This document shows, piece after piece, positions 1 to 9,298 of a DNA stretch of 64,000 nucleotides (positions within the stretch are counted from its first letter, which is position 1; every line of letters begins with the position of its first letter). Origin of the DNA: Aurantibacter_A sp039941195. GTDB taxonomy: Bacteria > Bacteroidota > Bacteroidia > Flavobacteriales > Flavobacteriaceae. Location: assembly GCF_039941195.1 (NCBI RefSeq), contig NZ_JBDVFA010000060.1, forward strand, positions 89,471 to 153,470, given 5' to 3'. The notes below the pieces were generated by a model. That model was not told where the DNA came from and did no database searches. It was given only the letters and a program-made list of their open reading frames with translations. Position numbers and translations under genes: made by a program.

Positions 1-1175
1 TGGTGACCTTAGGTTCCGATGATGATTTAATACAGGAAACTCGAACTGATTTTAAACAGGCGGAGTATACATTTAAAGCTGATTACACACATCCATGGGC
101 AGAAAAATACACTATTGAAACTGGAGCGCAATATCAAATAAATGATGTTTCAAATGATTTTGCCATAAGCGAATACATTAATGGAAATTTTATTGAAGAT
201 CCCGATTTAACAAATATTTTTGAATGGATTCAAAAAGTACTAGGCATATATACTACTGCGGCCTATGAAGGTGAAAAATGGGGATTAAAGTTAGGCTTAC
301 GTTATGAAGGCACCGATGTTGGCACCTTTCTACAGAACACCAATGTTAGTAATGACCAAAATTATAATAATTTCTTCCCTAGTGGACACACTTCTTATAA
401 AGTAAATGATAATTTTTCATTACAAGCGGGTTATTCAAAGCGTATATTCCGACCAAGACTTTGGGATTTAAATCCCTTTTTGAATATTAGAAACTTTAAT
501 AGTAGACGAACTGGCAATCCGAACTTACAGCCTGAATTTACAGATAGCTTTGAAATAACAAGCATACTAAAAGCAGGTAAAACCTCAATGAATTTAGGCG
601 TATATTACAGACATACTGAAGATGTAGTAGAGCAAATTGTTGAAATTGTGCTTGAGGAGGGAAATCAAATAGGCATATCCAAGCCAGAAAACATAGGCAC
701 CAACAATACAACTGGAATAGAGTTTAATGCAAAGTATTTACCCAATAATTGGTTATCATTTACTAATGATACTAATTATAATCAATTTGCACGAGAAGGA
801 GAATATGATGGAACCGATTTTGATTTTAATGGAAACCAATGGTCCACTCGAATAACGAGCAAAATTAAGCTACCAGCAGATTTTGATGTTGAATTTACCG
901 GTAATTACCAATCTGGCTACAGAACACTACTATCCAAAATATCTGAAACAGCCTTTATGGATTTCGGAGCAAGAAAGAAAATCATGAAAGGCAAAGCCAT
1001 ACTAAATTTAAGTATAAGAGATGTATTTGCATCAAGAATTAGAGAAACAATTACAACCCAATCAACCTCCTACATTCGAGATTTTAGTAAAAGAGGTAGA
1101 TTTATTACGTTTGGTGTAAGCTTCGGATTTGGTAAGGGAGAAGCTATGGAATTTTCAGGACAAAAACGCTTTTAA
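1..1175 (+). CDS. Outer-membrane beta-barrel receptor, C-terminal part (5' end outside window)
   Basis: This is the 3' part of a gene that begins before the window; the frame is open from the first base. The visible 390 residues are a run of alternating amphipathic strands rich in aromatic residues and Asn, as in a TonB-dependent-receptor-type barrel. They resemble the Bacteroidota 'outer membrane protein beta-barrel family' that lacks the SusC signature. The protein ends in a short tail with a terminal Phe (KRF), a common last residue of outer-membrane barrels. Plug and carboxypeptidase-like N-terminal domains would lie upstream and cannot be seen. There is no link to the alginate genes: it points the same way but is separated by a 1.2 kb gene-free stretch. 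The substrate is unknown. Confidence 0.75.
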   Translation, partial: VTLGSDDDLIQETRTDFKQAEYTFKADYTHPWAEKYTIETGAQYQINDVSNDFAISEYINGNFIEDPDLTNIFEWIQKVLGIYTTAAYEGEKWGLKLGLRYEGTDVGTFLQNTNVSNDQNYNNFFPSGHTSYKVNDNFSLQAGYSKRIFRPRLWDLNPFLNIRNFNSRRTGNPNLQPEFTDSFEITSILKAGKTSMNLGVYYRHTEDVVEQIVEIVLEEGNQIGISKPENIGTNNTTGIEFNAKYLPNNWLSFTNDTNYNQFAREGEYDGTDFDFNGNQWSTRITSKIKLPADFDVEFTGNYQSGYRTLLSKISETAFMDFGARKKIMKGKAILNLSIRDVFASRIRETITTQSTSYIRDFSKRGRFITFGVSFGFGKGEAMEFSGQKRF

Positions 1176-2399
1176 TAAATGACTCTTGAATGAAAAAATA
1201 ATAGACACCATTTTAGAATATAGCCAAAACCATATATAATATTCAATCTATTTACGTCCACTTTCACGAGCACATTCTGTCTCAAAAACTATACAACTGT
1301 GTTCAAATTCATGAACTTTAAACAGTCTAGCCTACTTTAGTATTTATTATTATTAGTAGTTTTTTGTATTTCAATGTCTATTGTAATTCTGCGCATTCAA
1401 CAACGTATTTAAATGAAAAAAAATGTCTATATAAGCTATATTTTACAATATAATACTTATAGGTATTTAAAATATAGACGCTTACATCTGCAAAATAAAA
1501 ATTATTTTAAGCTATACCAACACCTTCTTGGGCAGTCCACAAAAGCTGGTCTGTAATTTTAATAATTTACAATCGAAATTGCATCTATTTTTATTCCAAA
1601 AGACAGCTAATAATTTGGTATTTTTCAGACTAGCTTGATTCAAAAATATGAATTCATAAACAAAATTCATGTCCATAATAAACCAACCGTTCTGTTTATT
1701 ATACCAATAGTATTCTATAAATCATTGAGAATGGTAAATATTCTCATTTATAAAATCAACCAAAAAATAATAGACCTAAAGAATGCAAGAAATTTAAAAG
1801 AAAATAATTAAGGAAAACATCCATATTTAAAACTAAGCAACACTTGCATTTTATTTCTATTTAATACTTTAACCAGTACTATACTTACAAATTCCCACGT
1901 ATATCAATAAATATGCGATGATTACAATCTAAAAATCTTATTCAAAAAATTTAGAATTTAATTTATAGCACTACAACAGTTTATCAGATATACTTCAATA
2001 ACTTCAGCAGCTTTTAAATCCAAATTACCGATTATCTTTACCTAGAATTAATTAAAAATCGTAGCTCTTATCGAAATATTGGGAATTTATAACAGGCGAG
2101 ACTATTTAAAAAAATAGAAATTAAATTTTATATACTTATTAGTATTTAATTTATCTCTAAACAATAAGTGCTATTCTATCGAAGCTAAAAAATAAAGTAA
2201 AATTAATTCTTCAAATTTGATTTAGACTAAACTAATATCTCTAAAAAAATTCTAATAATTTGACCTAATTTTAGCATCAAAATAAGTTCACATTTTGAAA
2301 AATTATCATTTATTGAATCGCAATAAATTGAATTAAAAATTTGAAATTTTCAATTTATATAAAAAACTACTGCAATCAATATACTAATAGGTATAATAA
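1176..2399. other. Gene-free AT-rich stretch
   Basis: About 1.2 kb with stops in all frames and no tRNA-like or rRNA-like segment. It is much more AT-rich than the flanking genes. No long inverted repeat, no TGGTNNACCA operator and no clear terminator hairpin were seen. It separates the upstream receptor gene from the 3' end of the leftward uronate operon. It may hold degraded sequence or an unrecognised small RNA, but nothing can be supported. Confidence 0.6.
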
Positions 2400-3113
2400 C
2401 TATTTTCTATCCTTCCATGCATCAAACTCATCCGCAATATTATTATCAGTTAGCGGATAGAGTCCAACTATACTTCTTCCACCAGCAACCTTTTCCATCA
2501 CAAATTCTTCAAACAATGTCATCTGTAAACATTCATCAGCAACTTCATCGGCAATCGAGGAAGGTATTACCATAACCCCATCATCGTCACCTACAAGAAT
2601 ATCCCCCGGAAAAACTGCAACATCGCCACAACCAATTGGCTCGTTTAAGGCAATTGCTTGATGCAAAGTTAAATTTGTTGGAGCTGATGGTCTTGTATGA
2701 TATGATGGAATTTCTAAGTCAGCAATCTCAGCAGAATCTCTAAAACCACCATCGGTGACAACTCCTGCAACACCTCTTACCATTAAGCGTGTTACTAAAA
2801 TAGATCCAGCGGAAGCCGCTCTTGCATCTTTTCTACTATCAATAACCAATATAGACCCTTCAGGACATTCCTCCACTCCTACCCGCTGCAAATGCTTTGG
2901 ATCTTTAAAAACTGAAATGGGATTCAAATCTTCTCGTGCTGGTATATAACGTAAAGTATAGGCTTCACCAACCATAGTAGGCTTTCCTAATTTTAAAGGA
3001 TATACATCTTGTATAAATTGCTTTTTTAACCCTTTTTTGAATAAACACGTTGCGATAGTAGCCGTGCTTACCCTTCGTAGTTTTTCTTTGGTCGAAATCT
3101 GTTTCTTATTCAT
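2400..3113 (-). CDS. RraA-family protein (HMG/CHA-aldolase-like)
   Basis: A 237-residue protein of the RraA/demethylmenaquinone-methyltransferase-like family. Some members are class II pyruvate aldolases or oxaloacetate decarboxylases, and others only bind RNase E. The family core is visible: a Gly/Thr region near residue 50, the AGSILVTR and GVAGVVTDGGFRD segments (about residues 100-125, with the Arg-Asp pair that binds substrate and metal in aldolase members), and the GDILVGDDDGVMVIP segment. It starts 4 bp after the stop of the TIM-barrel gene in the same leftward operon. The operon faces the PL6-PL17-kdgF operon across shared operator sites, so a role on a keto-acid sugar intermediate fits better than RNase regulation. 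That role is inference; the exact substrate cannot be read from the sequence. Confidence 0.8.
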   Translation of the reverse strand: MNKKQISTKEKLRRVSTATIATCLFKKGLKKQFIQDVYPLKLGKPTMVGEAYTLRYIPAREDLNPISVFKDPKHLQRVGVEECPEGSILVIDSRKDARAASAGSILVTRLMVRGVAGVVTDGGFRDSAEIADLEIPSYHTRPSAPTNLTLHQAIALNEPIGCGDVAVFPGDILVGDDDGVMVIPSSIADEVADECLQMTLFEEFVMEKVAGGRSIVGLYPLTDNNIADEFDAWKDRK

Positions 3114-3117
3114 ACTA

Positions 3118-4083
3118 CTATGCGTTACGCCATGTTTCTTTTAACCACTCTAAATCTTTTTTCATATGCCCATAAACAATCTCTTTGTCTATTGAAATAG
3201 ATTTTGCTCCATGTTCTGCTCCCCCTAATTCATATTCTAAATGAAGAGAAATAGGCACATTAATATTGTACTTTTTTAGCAAGGAGAAATAGCGCTTAAA
3301 ATCTACCATTCCTTCCCCAAGTGGCGTATCAATCAACTCCCATTTACCATCCAACATTCCCCATTTAAAATCTTTAATTACAATTGATTTTATGTATGGC
3401 TTAATTAATCTCAAACCAAGCTCCCAACTACCTCCTCCTTCTACTACAGCATGTCGAATATCATATTGACTACCAATTGCCTTATTATCTGTTAACTTTA
3501 AAATAGGTTCTAAATCCCAGATTGGAGCACCTACATGATTTCCTGCATGATTTTGATAACAACCGATTAAACCTAACTTAGCATTTAATACTTCTAATTT
3601 CTTTAATTGATTACCGTACAATTCCTGACTTTCAGCTATGCTTCGTTCTTCAGGATAAGCCAACCACCCTGTCCTATAATGTGTTAGCCCTAATTTACTT
3701 GCAGTTTCGAGTACTGTTTTTTGCACACTATTTTCAGCATCCAAAACATTTGTTGTCATCAACTTAGGCGATAATCCATATTTCTTCATAGCTGCAACCG
3801 CTTTTGGCAAATCTACCGCTACATTTTCGGGCAATACATGCCCCTTAGGCCTAACCGTTAAATCCAACCCATCAAAACCTATTTTAGAAGCTATTTCCGA
3901 CATCTCGTCATAATTCAAAAACTGAAGATGTTTAGAAAATAGATTAACAGAAAGATCATCGTCTATATTTTCCACTACGGATTCAAAAGAACTCGCTACT
4001 CCTAATACTGGCATTGCCATTAAGCCAGTTGAGGATAGCTTTACAAAATCTCTTCTAGACAAATTACTGTTCCGTTTTTCCAT
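3118..4083 (-). CDS. Sugar phosphate isomerase/epimerase-like TIM-barrel protein with Tat-like signal
   Basis: A 321-residue protein of the xylose-isomerase-like TIM-barrel (AP endonuclease 2) superfamily. The N terminus has a twin-arginine-like segment (SRRDFVKLSSTG) followed by a hydrophobic stretch to about residue 30, so it is probably exported folded or anchored. Barrel features include FDGLDLTVRP (strand 2), YQNHAGNH, a VIKDFKWG strand and a terminal SLHLEYELGG with acidic residues that could bind a divalent metal. It is the first gene of a leftward operon with the RraA-like gene. Divergent promoters carrying 13-bp-spaced operators lie just upstream. A sugar-acid isomerase or epimerase acting on alginate-derived sugars is inferred from context only. 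Confidence 0.75.
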   Translation of the reverse strand: MEKRNSNLSRRDFVKLSSTGLMAMPVLGVASSFESVVENIDDDLSVNLFSKHLQFLNYDEMSEIASKIGFDGLDLTVRPKGHVLPENVAVDLPKAVAAMKKYGLSPKLMTTNVLDAENSVQKTVLETASKLGLTHYRTGWLAYPEERSIAESQELYGNQLKKLEVLNAKLGLIGCYQNHAGNHVGAPIWDLEPILKLTDNKAIGSQYDIRHAVVEGGGSWELGLRLIKPYIKSIVIKDFKWGMLDGKWELIDTPLGEGMVDFKRYFSLLKKYNINVPISLHLEYELGGAEHGAKSISIDKEIVYGHMKKDLEWLKETWRNA

Positions 4084-4139
4084 TTTTCAAGGTTTTTTTA
4101 ATTTTTGTTAGATTTTATGTTAAAATTTTGATAGTCTGA

Positions 4140-4147
4140 CAAAGATA
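4140..4147 (-). promoter_or_regulatory. -7 promoter element of the leftward TIM-barrel/RraA operon
   Basis: On the minus strand this reads TATCTTTG, matching the Bacteroidota -7 consensus TAnnTTTG. A TTTG about 16 nt upstream (4164-4167 on the minus strand) could serve as the -33 element and lies inside the operator pair. The gene start is 57 bp downstream. Confidence 0.55.
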
Positions 4148-4154
4148 CTTATTT

Positions 4155-4179
4155 TTGGTAAACCAAACTGGTTAACCAA
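4155..4179. promoter_or_regulatory. Tandem operator pair (TGGTNNACCA x2, 13-bp period)
   Basis: Two palindromes, TGGTAAACCA at 4156-4165 and TGGTTAACCA at 4169-4178, with a 3-bp spacer and so a 13-bp repeat period. The shape (TGGT, short spacer, ACCA) fits FadR-family GntR operators. The pair lies immediately upstream of the leftward -7 element, where a bound repressor would block RNA polymerase. The same motif recurs at the other units of this locus. Confidence 0.75.
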
Positions 4180-4267
4180 TATTTAAAATTACAATTAAAT
4201 CCCATTGTTCCATTAAGAAAATCCTTCTTAAAAACTCTAGAATATCTAAAAAATTAAAATGACTAAA

Positions 4268-4320
4268 ACGGGTGTCGAAAAACAAGAAAAGAATTAGCTA
4301 AAATCCCACTTTTCGACACC
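4268..4320. repeat. Inverted repeat containing a PL17 5'-coding near-copy
   Basis: Bases 4268-4297 match 7149-7179 inside the PL17 gene (codons 40-49) except for one single-base indel and one substitution. The first 11 bases of this copy (4271-4281, GGTGTCGAAAA) are repeated in inverted form at 4310-4320, giving an 11-bp stem with a 28-nt loop. A rightward transcript would carry a right arm complementary to the PL17 mRNA. It may be a recombination scar or a regulatory RNA; the sequence does not decide. Confidence 0.6.
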
Positions 4321-4631
4321 TAAATAGTTAAAACAACTTTACCAATAGTTACTTCAGCCATAATTAATCGATTTTAAATCGTTTTATTTAAAATAATCAA
4401 ATTCCTAAAAAAATTAATTCATATTTGAAACTACTAGGATGCTACCATCCGATATAACCATTGTCCTTTTTATACAATTAATAAAACGCACTCAAGGTAA
4501 TTCTTATCAAATCATTGAATAAAATATAGTAACTGAAATTCAAACCCATTCCGCTTTTTTACAATATTAATATTTCTACAGGGTAAAACTTATTTAATTT
4601 TCATTTTAACAACATGTTTTTTGTTAAAAAC

Positions 4632-4661
4632 TTGTGAGTATAATAAATATATGTATTTTTG
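4632..4661 (+). promoter_or_regulatory. Promoter of the PL6-PL17-kdgF operon
   Basis: TTG at 4632-4634, a 19-bp spacer, then TATTTTTG at 4654-4661. This is an exact match to the Bacteroidota pattern TTG-N19-TAnnTTTG. The last bases of the -7 element are the first bases of the operator at 4659-4683, so repressor and polymerase would compete directly. Confidence 0.7.
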
Positions 4662-4683
4662 GTGAACCAAACTGGTTAACCAA
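4659..4683. promoter_or_regulatory. Tandem operator pair overlapping the PL6 promoter
   Basis: TGGTGAACCA at 4660-4669 and TGGTTAACCA at 4673-4682, again with 13-bp period. It overlaps the -7 element at 4654-4661 and ends 11 bp before the chosen ATG of the PL6 gene. This overlap is the reason the upstream GTG at 4634 was rejected as start. Confidence 0.75.
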
Positions 4684-4693
4684 TTTTATCAAC

Positions 4694-7027
4694 ATGATTA
4701 AGCATTATATACCTCTGATTTTTCTCTTTGTTTTTACTATTTCATGTAACACTGAAACTAAAATGAACAAAATCGTATCATCTATTGAAGAATTTAATGA
4801 ACGAGTATCTAATATTCAACCTGGTGACAGCATAATTTTAGCCAATGGAGTATGGAAAAATGCAGAACTCCTTTTCGAAGCAAACGGAACCGCTGAAAAA
4901 CCAATTACGCTCATTGCAGAAGAAAAAGGAAAGGTAATATTGGAAGGTGCATCCAATCTACAAATTGCCGGAGATTATTTAATCGTAAAAGGTCTCGTTT
5001 TTAAAAACGGATATACTCCAACAAATGCCGTTATTTCTTTTAGAAAAAGCAGAGAGAAAATGGCCAATAATAGCAGACTAACAGAATGTGTAATCGATAA
5101 TTTTAATAATCCTGAACGTCAAGTGCAAGATTATTGGATAACTATTTATGGAAAAAACAATCGTATCGACCACAACCATATAACAGGCAAAAAGAACTTA
5201 GGTGTTACTATGATAGTTGGACTTGATACAGAAGAAAGTAGAAAGAATAACCACAAAATAGACCACAACTATTTTGGCCCTCGTCCTACTTATGGAAACA
5301 ATGGAGGTGAAACATTGAGAATAGGAACTAGCCATCATGCATTAGAAAATTCCAACACTTTAGTTGAATCTAATTATTTTGACAGAACAAATGGCGAACA
5401 TGAAATTATTTCCAATAAATCTTGTCAAAATACATTTAAATACAACACTTTTTTCGAATGCACAGGAACTTTAACCATGCGCCATGGCAATGAAACATTA
5501 GTCGATGGAAACATGTTTATTGGCAATGGTAAACCGAGTACAGGGGGAGTACGTGTAATTAATGAGAAACAAACGGTAACCAACAATTATCATATTGGCC
5601 TAACGGGATACCGTTTTCGTGGTGCATTCGTAATGATGAATGGTGTACCAAATTCACCTCCGAATCGATATGTACCAGTTATTGATTCTAAGGTAAACAA
5701 CAACACCTTTATTAATTGCGATAATATTCTTTTTGGAGCAGGTAGCGATGAAGAAAGAAGTCAAGCACCTAGAACTTCAGAATTTTCAGAAAACATTATT
5801 TACAATGAAAGCAAGGAAGACATTTTTACCATTGATGATGACATTAGTGGTATTAAATTTCTGGGAAATATTTTAGGCGAAAATTCCAAAACTACTATTA
5901 AAGAAGGCTTTGAAAATGCAAAAATACAGTTGACAAAAAACGAGCAAGGCTTTCTAATTCCCAATTCCGATAAAATTAAAACCAAGGTTACTATCAGTCC
6001 GAAGATTGCTACAAAAGACAATACAGGAACAACTTGGTATTCAAAATCCGATAACGATATTGCGCTAAATTCGGGTAAAACCTTAAAAGTTGAAGCCGGA
6101 ATTAATACCCTTTTCGAAATAGTAAAAAAATCTTCTGGAGGTGATATTATAGCATTAGAAGAAGGCGGTAATTATCTTTTAACTAAAGCCGTGAAAATTA
6201 ATCACCCACTTACATTCAAAACTTCAGGAAAAGTAAAAGCAATTATTCAATTTGAACGGATGATGGCATTTGAAATTGAAAATGGAGGAAGTTTATCATT
6301 GGAAAATATAACTTTTGATGGCGCTAAATCTCCTGACTATGCTGGCAATTCAGTTATAAGTACCAGTAAAAAATCAATGATTGACAACTACAAATTATTT
6401 ATTGATAAATGTGAATTTAAAAACATGGTAGTAAACCATTCTTTTGATGTACTCAGGGTTTCTAAAGGCACTTTTGCTGATACAATCAGCGTGCAAAATT
6501 CCATATTTAAAAACATCTCAGGAAGTATTGCCGCTTTAGATAAAGAAACCGATGATATTGGAGCATATAACGTTGAATATTTTCTAATGAAAAACAATGC
6601 AATTACAGATTTGCAAGGAGCCGCACTTCGACTTTACAGAGGTGGAAAAGATGAAAGTACATTTGGTCCATTTTTAGAAATAGACCATAATATCTTTGAT
6701 AATGTAGGTTTTGGAAAGAAAAACAAATATAATGCAGCCATATCATTATATGGGGTACAAGAAACTGATATAAAAGATAACATTTTTAAAGATAGCAAGG
6801 CCATTAACATGCATCTGGTCGTTGGTGAACCTATTGTTAAAGTACGAAATAATGCATTAAGCAATTCTGAAAAATTAAAGGTTACAGGCGACCAGAAATA
6901 CCTCGTAGAAAACCAATGGAACCTTGCTCCGACTTTTTCTGATAAATCATCATATACATTAAGTGAAGACTCTCCTTTAAAAGGAAAAGCTACAGACGGA
7001 TTAGATTTAGGAATTCTAAAACAATAG
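4694..7027 (+). CDS. Alginate lyase, polysaccharide lyase family 6 (two-domain lipoprotein)
   Basis: A 777-residue secreted lipoprotein (signal with lipobox FTISC near residue 18) made of two parallel beta-helix regions, like the PL6 alginate lyase AlyGC and chondroitinase B. PL6 lyases cut alginate by beta-elimination. Aligning with AlyGC from memory, the Ca2+-binding acids and catalytic Lys/Arg are present with exact spacing: E235, E237, K242 and R263 (motifs NGEHEIISNK and RHGN). The family segment NGGETLRIG is intact at 203-211. A second, weaker helix domain follows from about residue 430. The ATG at 4694 is chosen because an upstream GTG in frame (4634) would make the promoter and operator coding. 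It is the first gene of an operon with PL17 and kdgF. Confidence 0.9.
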   Translation: MIKHYIPLIFLFVFTISCNTETKMNKIVSSIEEFNERVSNIQPGDSIILANGVWKNAELLFEANGTAEKPITLIAEEKGKVILEGASNLQIAGDYLIVKGLVFKNGYTPTNAVISFRKSREKMANNSRLTECVIDNFNNPERQVQDYWITIYGKNNRIDHNHITGKKNLGVTMIVGLDTEESRKNNHKIDHNYFGPRPTYGNNGGETLRIGTSHHALENSNTLVESNYFDRTNGEHEIISNKSCQNTFKYNTFFECTGTLTMRHGNETLVDGNMFIGNGKPSTGGVRVINEKQTVTNNYHIGLTGYRFRGAFVMMNGVPNSPPNRYVPVIDSKVNNNTFINCDNILFGAGSDEERSQAPRTSEFSENIIYNESKEDIFTIDDDISGIKFLGNILGENSKTTIKEGFENAKIQLTKNEQGFLIPNSDKIKTKVTISPKIATKDNTGTTWYSKSDNDIALNSGKTLKVEAGINTLFEIVKKSSGGDIIALEEGGNYLLTKAVKINHPLTFKTSGKVKAIIQFERMMAFEIENGGSLSLENITFDGAKSPDYAGNSVISTSKKSMIDNYKLFIDKCEFKNMVVNHSFDVLRVSKGTFADTISVQNSIFKNISGSIAALDKETDDIGAYNVEYFLMKNNAITDLQGAALRLYRGGKDESTFGPFLEIDHNIFDNVGFGKKNKYNAAISLYGVQETDIKDNIFKDSKAINMHLVVGEPIVKVRNNALSNSEKLKVTGDQKYLVENQWNLAPTFSDKSSYTLSEDSPLKGKATDGLDLGILKQ

Positions 7028-7031
7028 ACTC

Positions 7032-9278
7032 GTGAAAATTAGTAATCGGAATATTTTAAGAACAACAGTTCTAGTAAGTTTTTTTCTATTAAGTTTATCA
7101 CTCATGAAATTACAGGCCCAAGAACACCCCAATTTAATATTAACAAATACGGGTGTCGAAAAAATAAGAAAAGAATTAGGCAATGTTCCCCTTCTTGATG
7201 CCTCTTTAGAAAAAATAAAAAACGAAGTTGACGCCGAAATTGCTTTAGGTATCGACACTCCTATTCCAAAGGATTACTCGGGCGGCTATACGCACGATCG
7301 TCATAAAAGCAACATGGTAGTATTACAACAAGCAGGAGTTTTATATCAAATACTTGATGATGAAAAATATGCAAAATATGTAAAAGACATGTTAATGCAA
7401 TACGAGGCATTATACAAAACACTTCCATTACATCCTAAAACAAGATCATATGCCAGAGGTAAATTATTTTGGCAATGCTTAAATGATTCTAATTGGCTGG
7501 TATATGTGAGTCAAGCATACGATTGTATTTATAATTATTTAAGTGAAGCTGAACGCAACAAGCTAGAAACAAATTTATTTAGACCATTTGCAGATCATAT
7601 TTCGGTGGATAGCCCGCAATTTTACCAAAGAGTTCACAACCATAGTACCTGGGGAAATGCAGCAGTTGGTATGATTGGTTTGGTAATGAATGATCAAGAA
7701 TTAATAGATCGCGCATTATACGGCATCAAAGGTGTAAATTTAGACACGAATGCCAAAGACGATGATGGTGGGTTTTTGAACAAAGATGGAAAAGCAGGCT
7801 TTCTAGCGAATATAGAAGAACCTTTTTCTCCTGACGGATATTATAATGAAGGACCATATTATCAACGCTACGCCATGTATCCTTTTTTAATTTTTGCTGA
7901 AGGATTACATAATGTAAAACCAGAATTAAAAATTTTTGAATACAAAGACGGTGTGCTTTTAAAATCAATTAATGCCTTATTAAACCTGTCAGATGCTGAT
8001 GGAGAATTCTTCCCACTTAATGATGGTCAAAAAGGAATGTCGTACTACAACAGTGCTTTAGTAACCGCTGTTGATATTTCATATTATTTTGGCGAACAGG
8101 AACAAGGTTTATTAACTATTGCAAAGGAACAAGGAGAAGTTCTATTAGATGATTCTGGACTAGCCGTAGCCCTTGGTGTTAAAAATGGTATAGCAAAACC
8201 ATTCTCAAAGAAATCAATTAATTTATCTGATGGACCTAACGGCAAACAAGGAGGTGTTGCTATTTTAAGAAATGAAAATATTGAGCTTGTATTTAAATAC
8301 GCATCACAGGGATCAAGTCATGGACATTACGATAAACTATCCTATTCTTTATATGAAAAGGGAGATGAAATTATTCAAGATTATGGACTTGCTCGATTTG
8401 TTAATATTGAACAAAAAGGTGGTGGCAATTATCTAAAAGAAAATAAAACTTGGGCTAAACAAACTATTGCCCATAACACAATTACTCAAAATGGAACCTC
8501 TCATTTTGGTGGTAAATATGAAATCGGAAGCAAGCATCACTCCGAACTTCATTATTATGACGATGCTTATCCGAAAATTCAAATTGTTAGTGCACTAGAA
8601 AAAAACGCATATCCTGGAACAGAAATGCATCGAACTATGGCCCTAATTAAAGATGAAAGCTTCACCAAACCATTTTTGTTAGACATAATGAAATTAAAAT
8701 CTAACAATGAAAATCAATATGACTTTCCATACTATTTTATGGGTCAAGTATTACAGTCTAATTTTGACTATGAAAGCCCAACTGCATTAAGTACATTAGG
8801 CAAAGATAACGGATACCAGCATTTGTACATTGAAGGAAAGGGTAAAGCCTCATCTAATAACACCAAATTTTCATGGTTAGGTAATAATAAATTTTATTCT
8901 TTAACAGTCACAACCAACAATGAAGATGAACTATTTTTTACGAGATTAGGCGCCAACGACCCTGAGTTTAACTTAAGAAGAGATGCTGCTCTTATGATCC
9001 GTAGAAAAAATTCTAAAAACACCATTTTTGCCTCCACTATAGAACCACATGGCAATTATAGTCCTGTTACAGAATCTGCAACAAATTCTAAAAGCAGTAT
9101 TAAAGAAATAAAAGTAATTTTGGATACTGACGCTTATACTGTTATTTCAATTACAACTATAAATGACAACATCAAGTTATTTATTACCGCAAATACAAAT
9201 AGCTCTAAAGAAGCAAAACACACATTAAAAATTAACGATAAGAATTATACTTGGACAGGTTCTTATTATTTTAAATAG
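7032..9278 (+). CDS. Oligoalginate lyase, polysaccharide lyase family 17
   Basis: A 748-residue protein with a signal peptide (hydrophobic to about residue 28, then LQAQE), an alpha/alpha toroid N-terminal half and a heparinase II/III-like beta-sheet C-terminal half: the PL17 layout. Family motifs are seen at VHNHSTWGN (residues 201-209), PDGYYNEGPYY (from 267, with candidate catalytic Tyr) and GSSHGHYDKLSY (427-438, His residues of the metal/active site). PL17 enzymes are exolytic and release unsaturated monomer (DEH) from alginate oligomers, probably in the periplasm. The start is a GTG 4 bp after the PL6 stop, indicating tight coupling. Part of its 5' coding sequence is nearly duplicated at 4268-4297. 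Confidence 0.93.
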   Translation: MKISNRNILRTTVLVSFFLLSLSLMKLQAQEHPNLILTNTGVEKIRKELGNVPLLDASLEKIKNEVDAEIALGIDTPIPKDYSGGYTHDRHKSNMVVLQQAGVLYQILDDEKYAKYVKDMLMQYEALYKTLPLHPKTRSYARGKLFWQCLNDSNWLVYVSQAYDCIYNYLSEAERNKLETNLFRPFADHISVDSPQFYQRVHNHSTWGNAAVGMIGLVMNDQELIDRALYGIKGVNLDTNAKDDDGGFLNKDGKAGFLANIEEPFSPDGYYNEGPYYQRYAMYPFLIFAEGLHNVKPELKIFEYKDGVLLKSINALLNLSDADGEFFPLNDGQKGMSYYNSALVTAVDISYYFGEQEQGLLTIAKEQGEVLLDDSGLAVALGVKNGIAKPFSKKSINLSDGPNGKQGGVAILRNENIELVFKYASQGSSHGHYDKLSYSLYEKGDEIIQDYGLARFVNIEQKGGGNYLKENKTWAKQTIAHNTITQNGTSHFGGKYEIGSKHHSELHYYDDAYPKIQIVSALEKNAYPGTEMHRTMALIKDESFTKPFLLDIMKLKSNNENQYDFPYYFMGQVLQSNFDYESPTALSTLGKDNGYQHLYIEGKGKASSNNTKFSWLGNNKFYSLTVTTNNEDELFFTRLGANDPEFNLRRDAALMIRRKNSKNTIFASTIEPHGNYSPVTESATNSKSSIKEIKVILDTDAYTVISITTINDNIKLFITANTNSSKEAKHTLKINDKNYTWTGSYYFK

Positions 9279-9298
9279 AAACAAATAAATTATAAATT

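Larger units (their letters stand above)
4084..4693. other. Divergent regulatory region between RraA/TIM-barrel operon and PL6 operon
   Basis: About 610 bp. It holds two separate operator pairs (4155-4179 and 4659-4683), a leftward -7 element (4140-4147), a rightward -33/-7 promoter (4632-4661), and in the middle an inverted repeat whose left arm lies in a near-copy of the 5' coding part of the PL17 gene (4268-4320). No gene is seen. Confidence 0.7.

Noticed and set aside
2755..2949. Small open frame opposite the RraA gene, and many similar frames opposite or inside other genes
   Set aside because: They overlap well-supported genes on the other strand or in another frame, and have no family features.
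4634..4693. In-frame GTG that would extend the PL6 gene by 20 residues
   Set aside because: The extension would be translated through the -7 element and the operator pair and would bury the lipoprotein signal; the ATG at 4694 is better.
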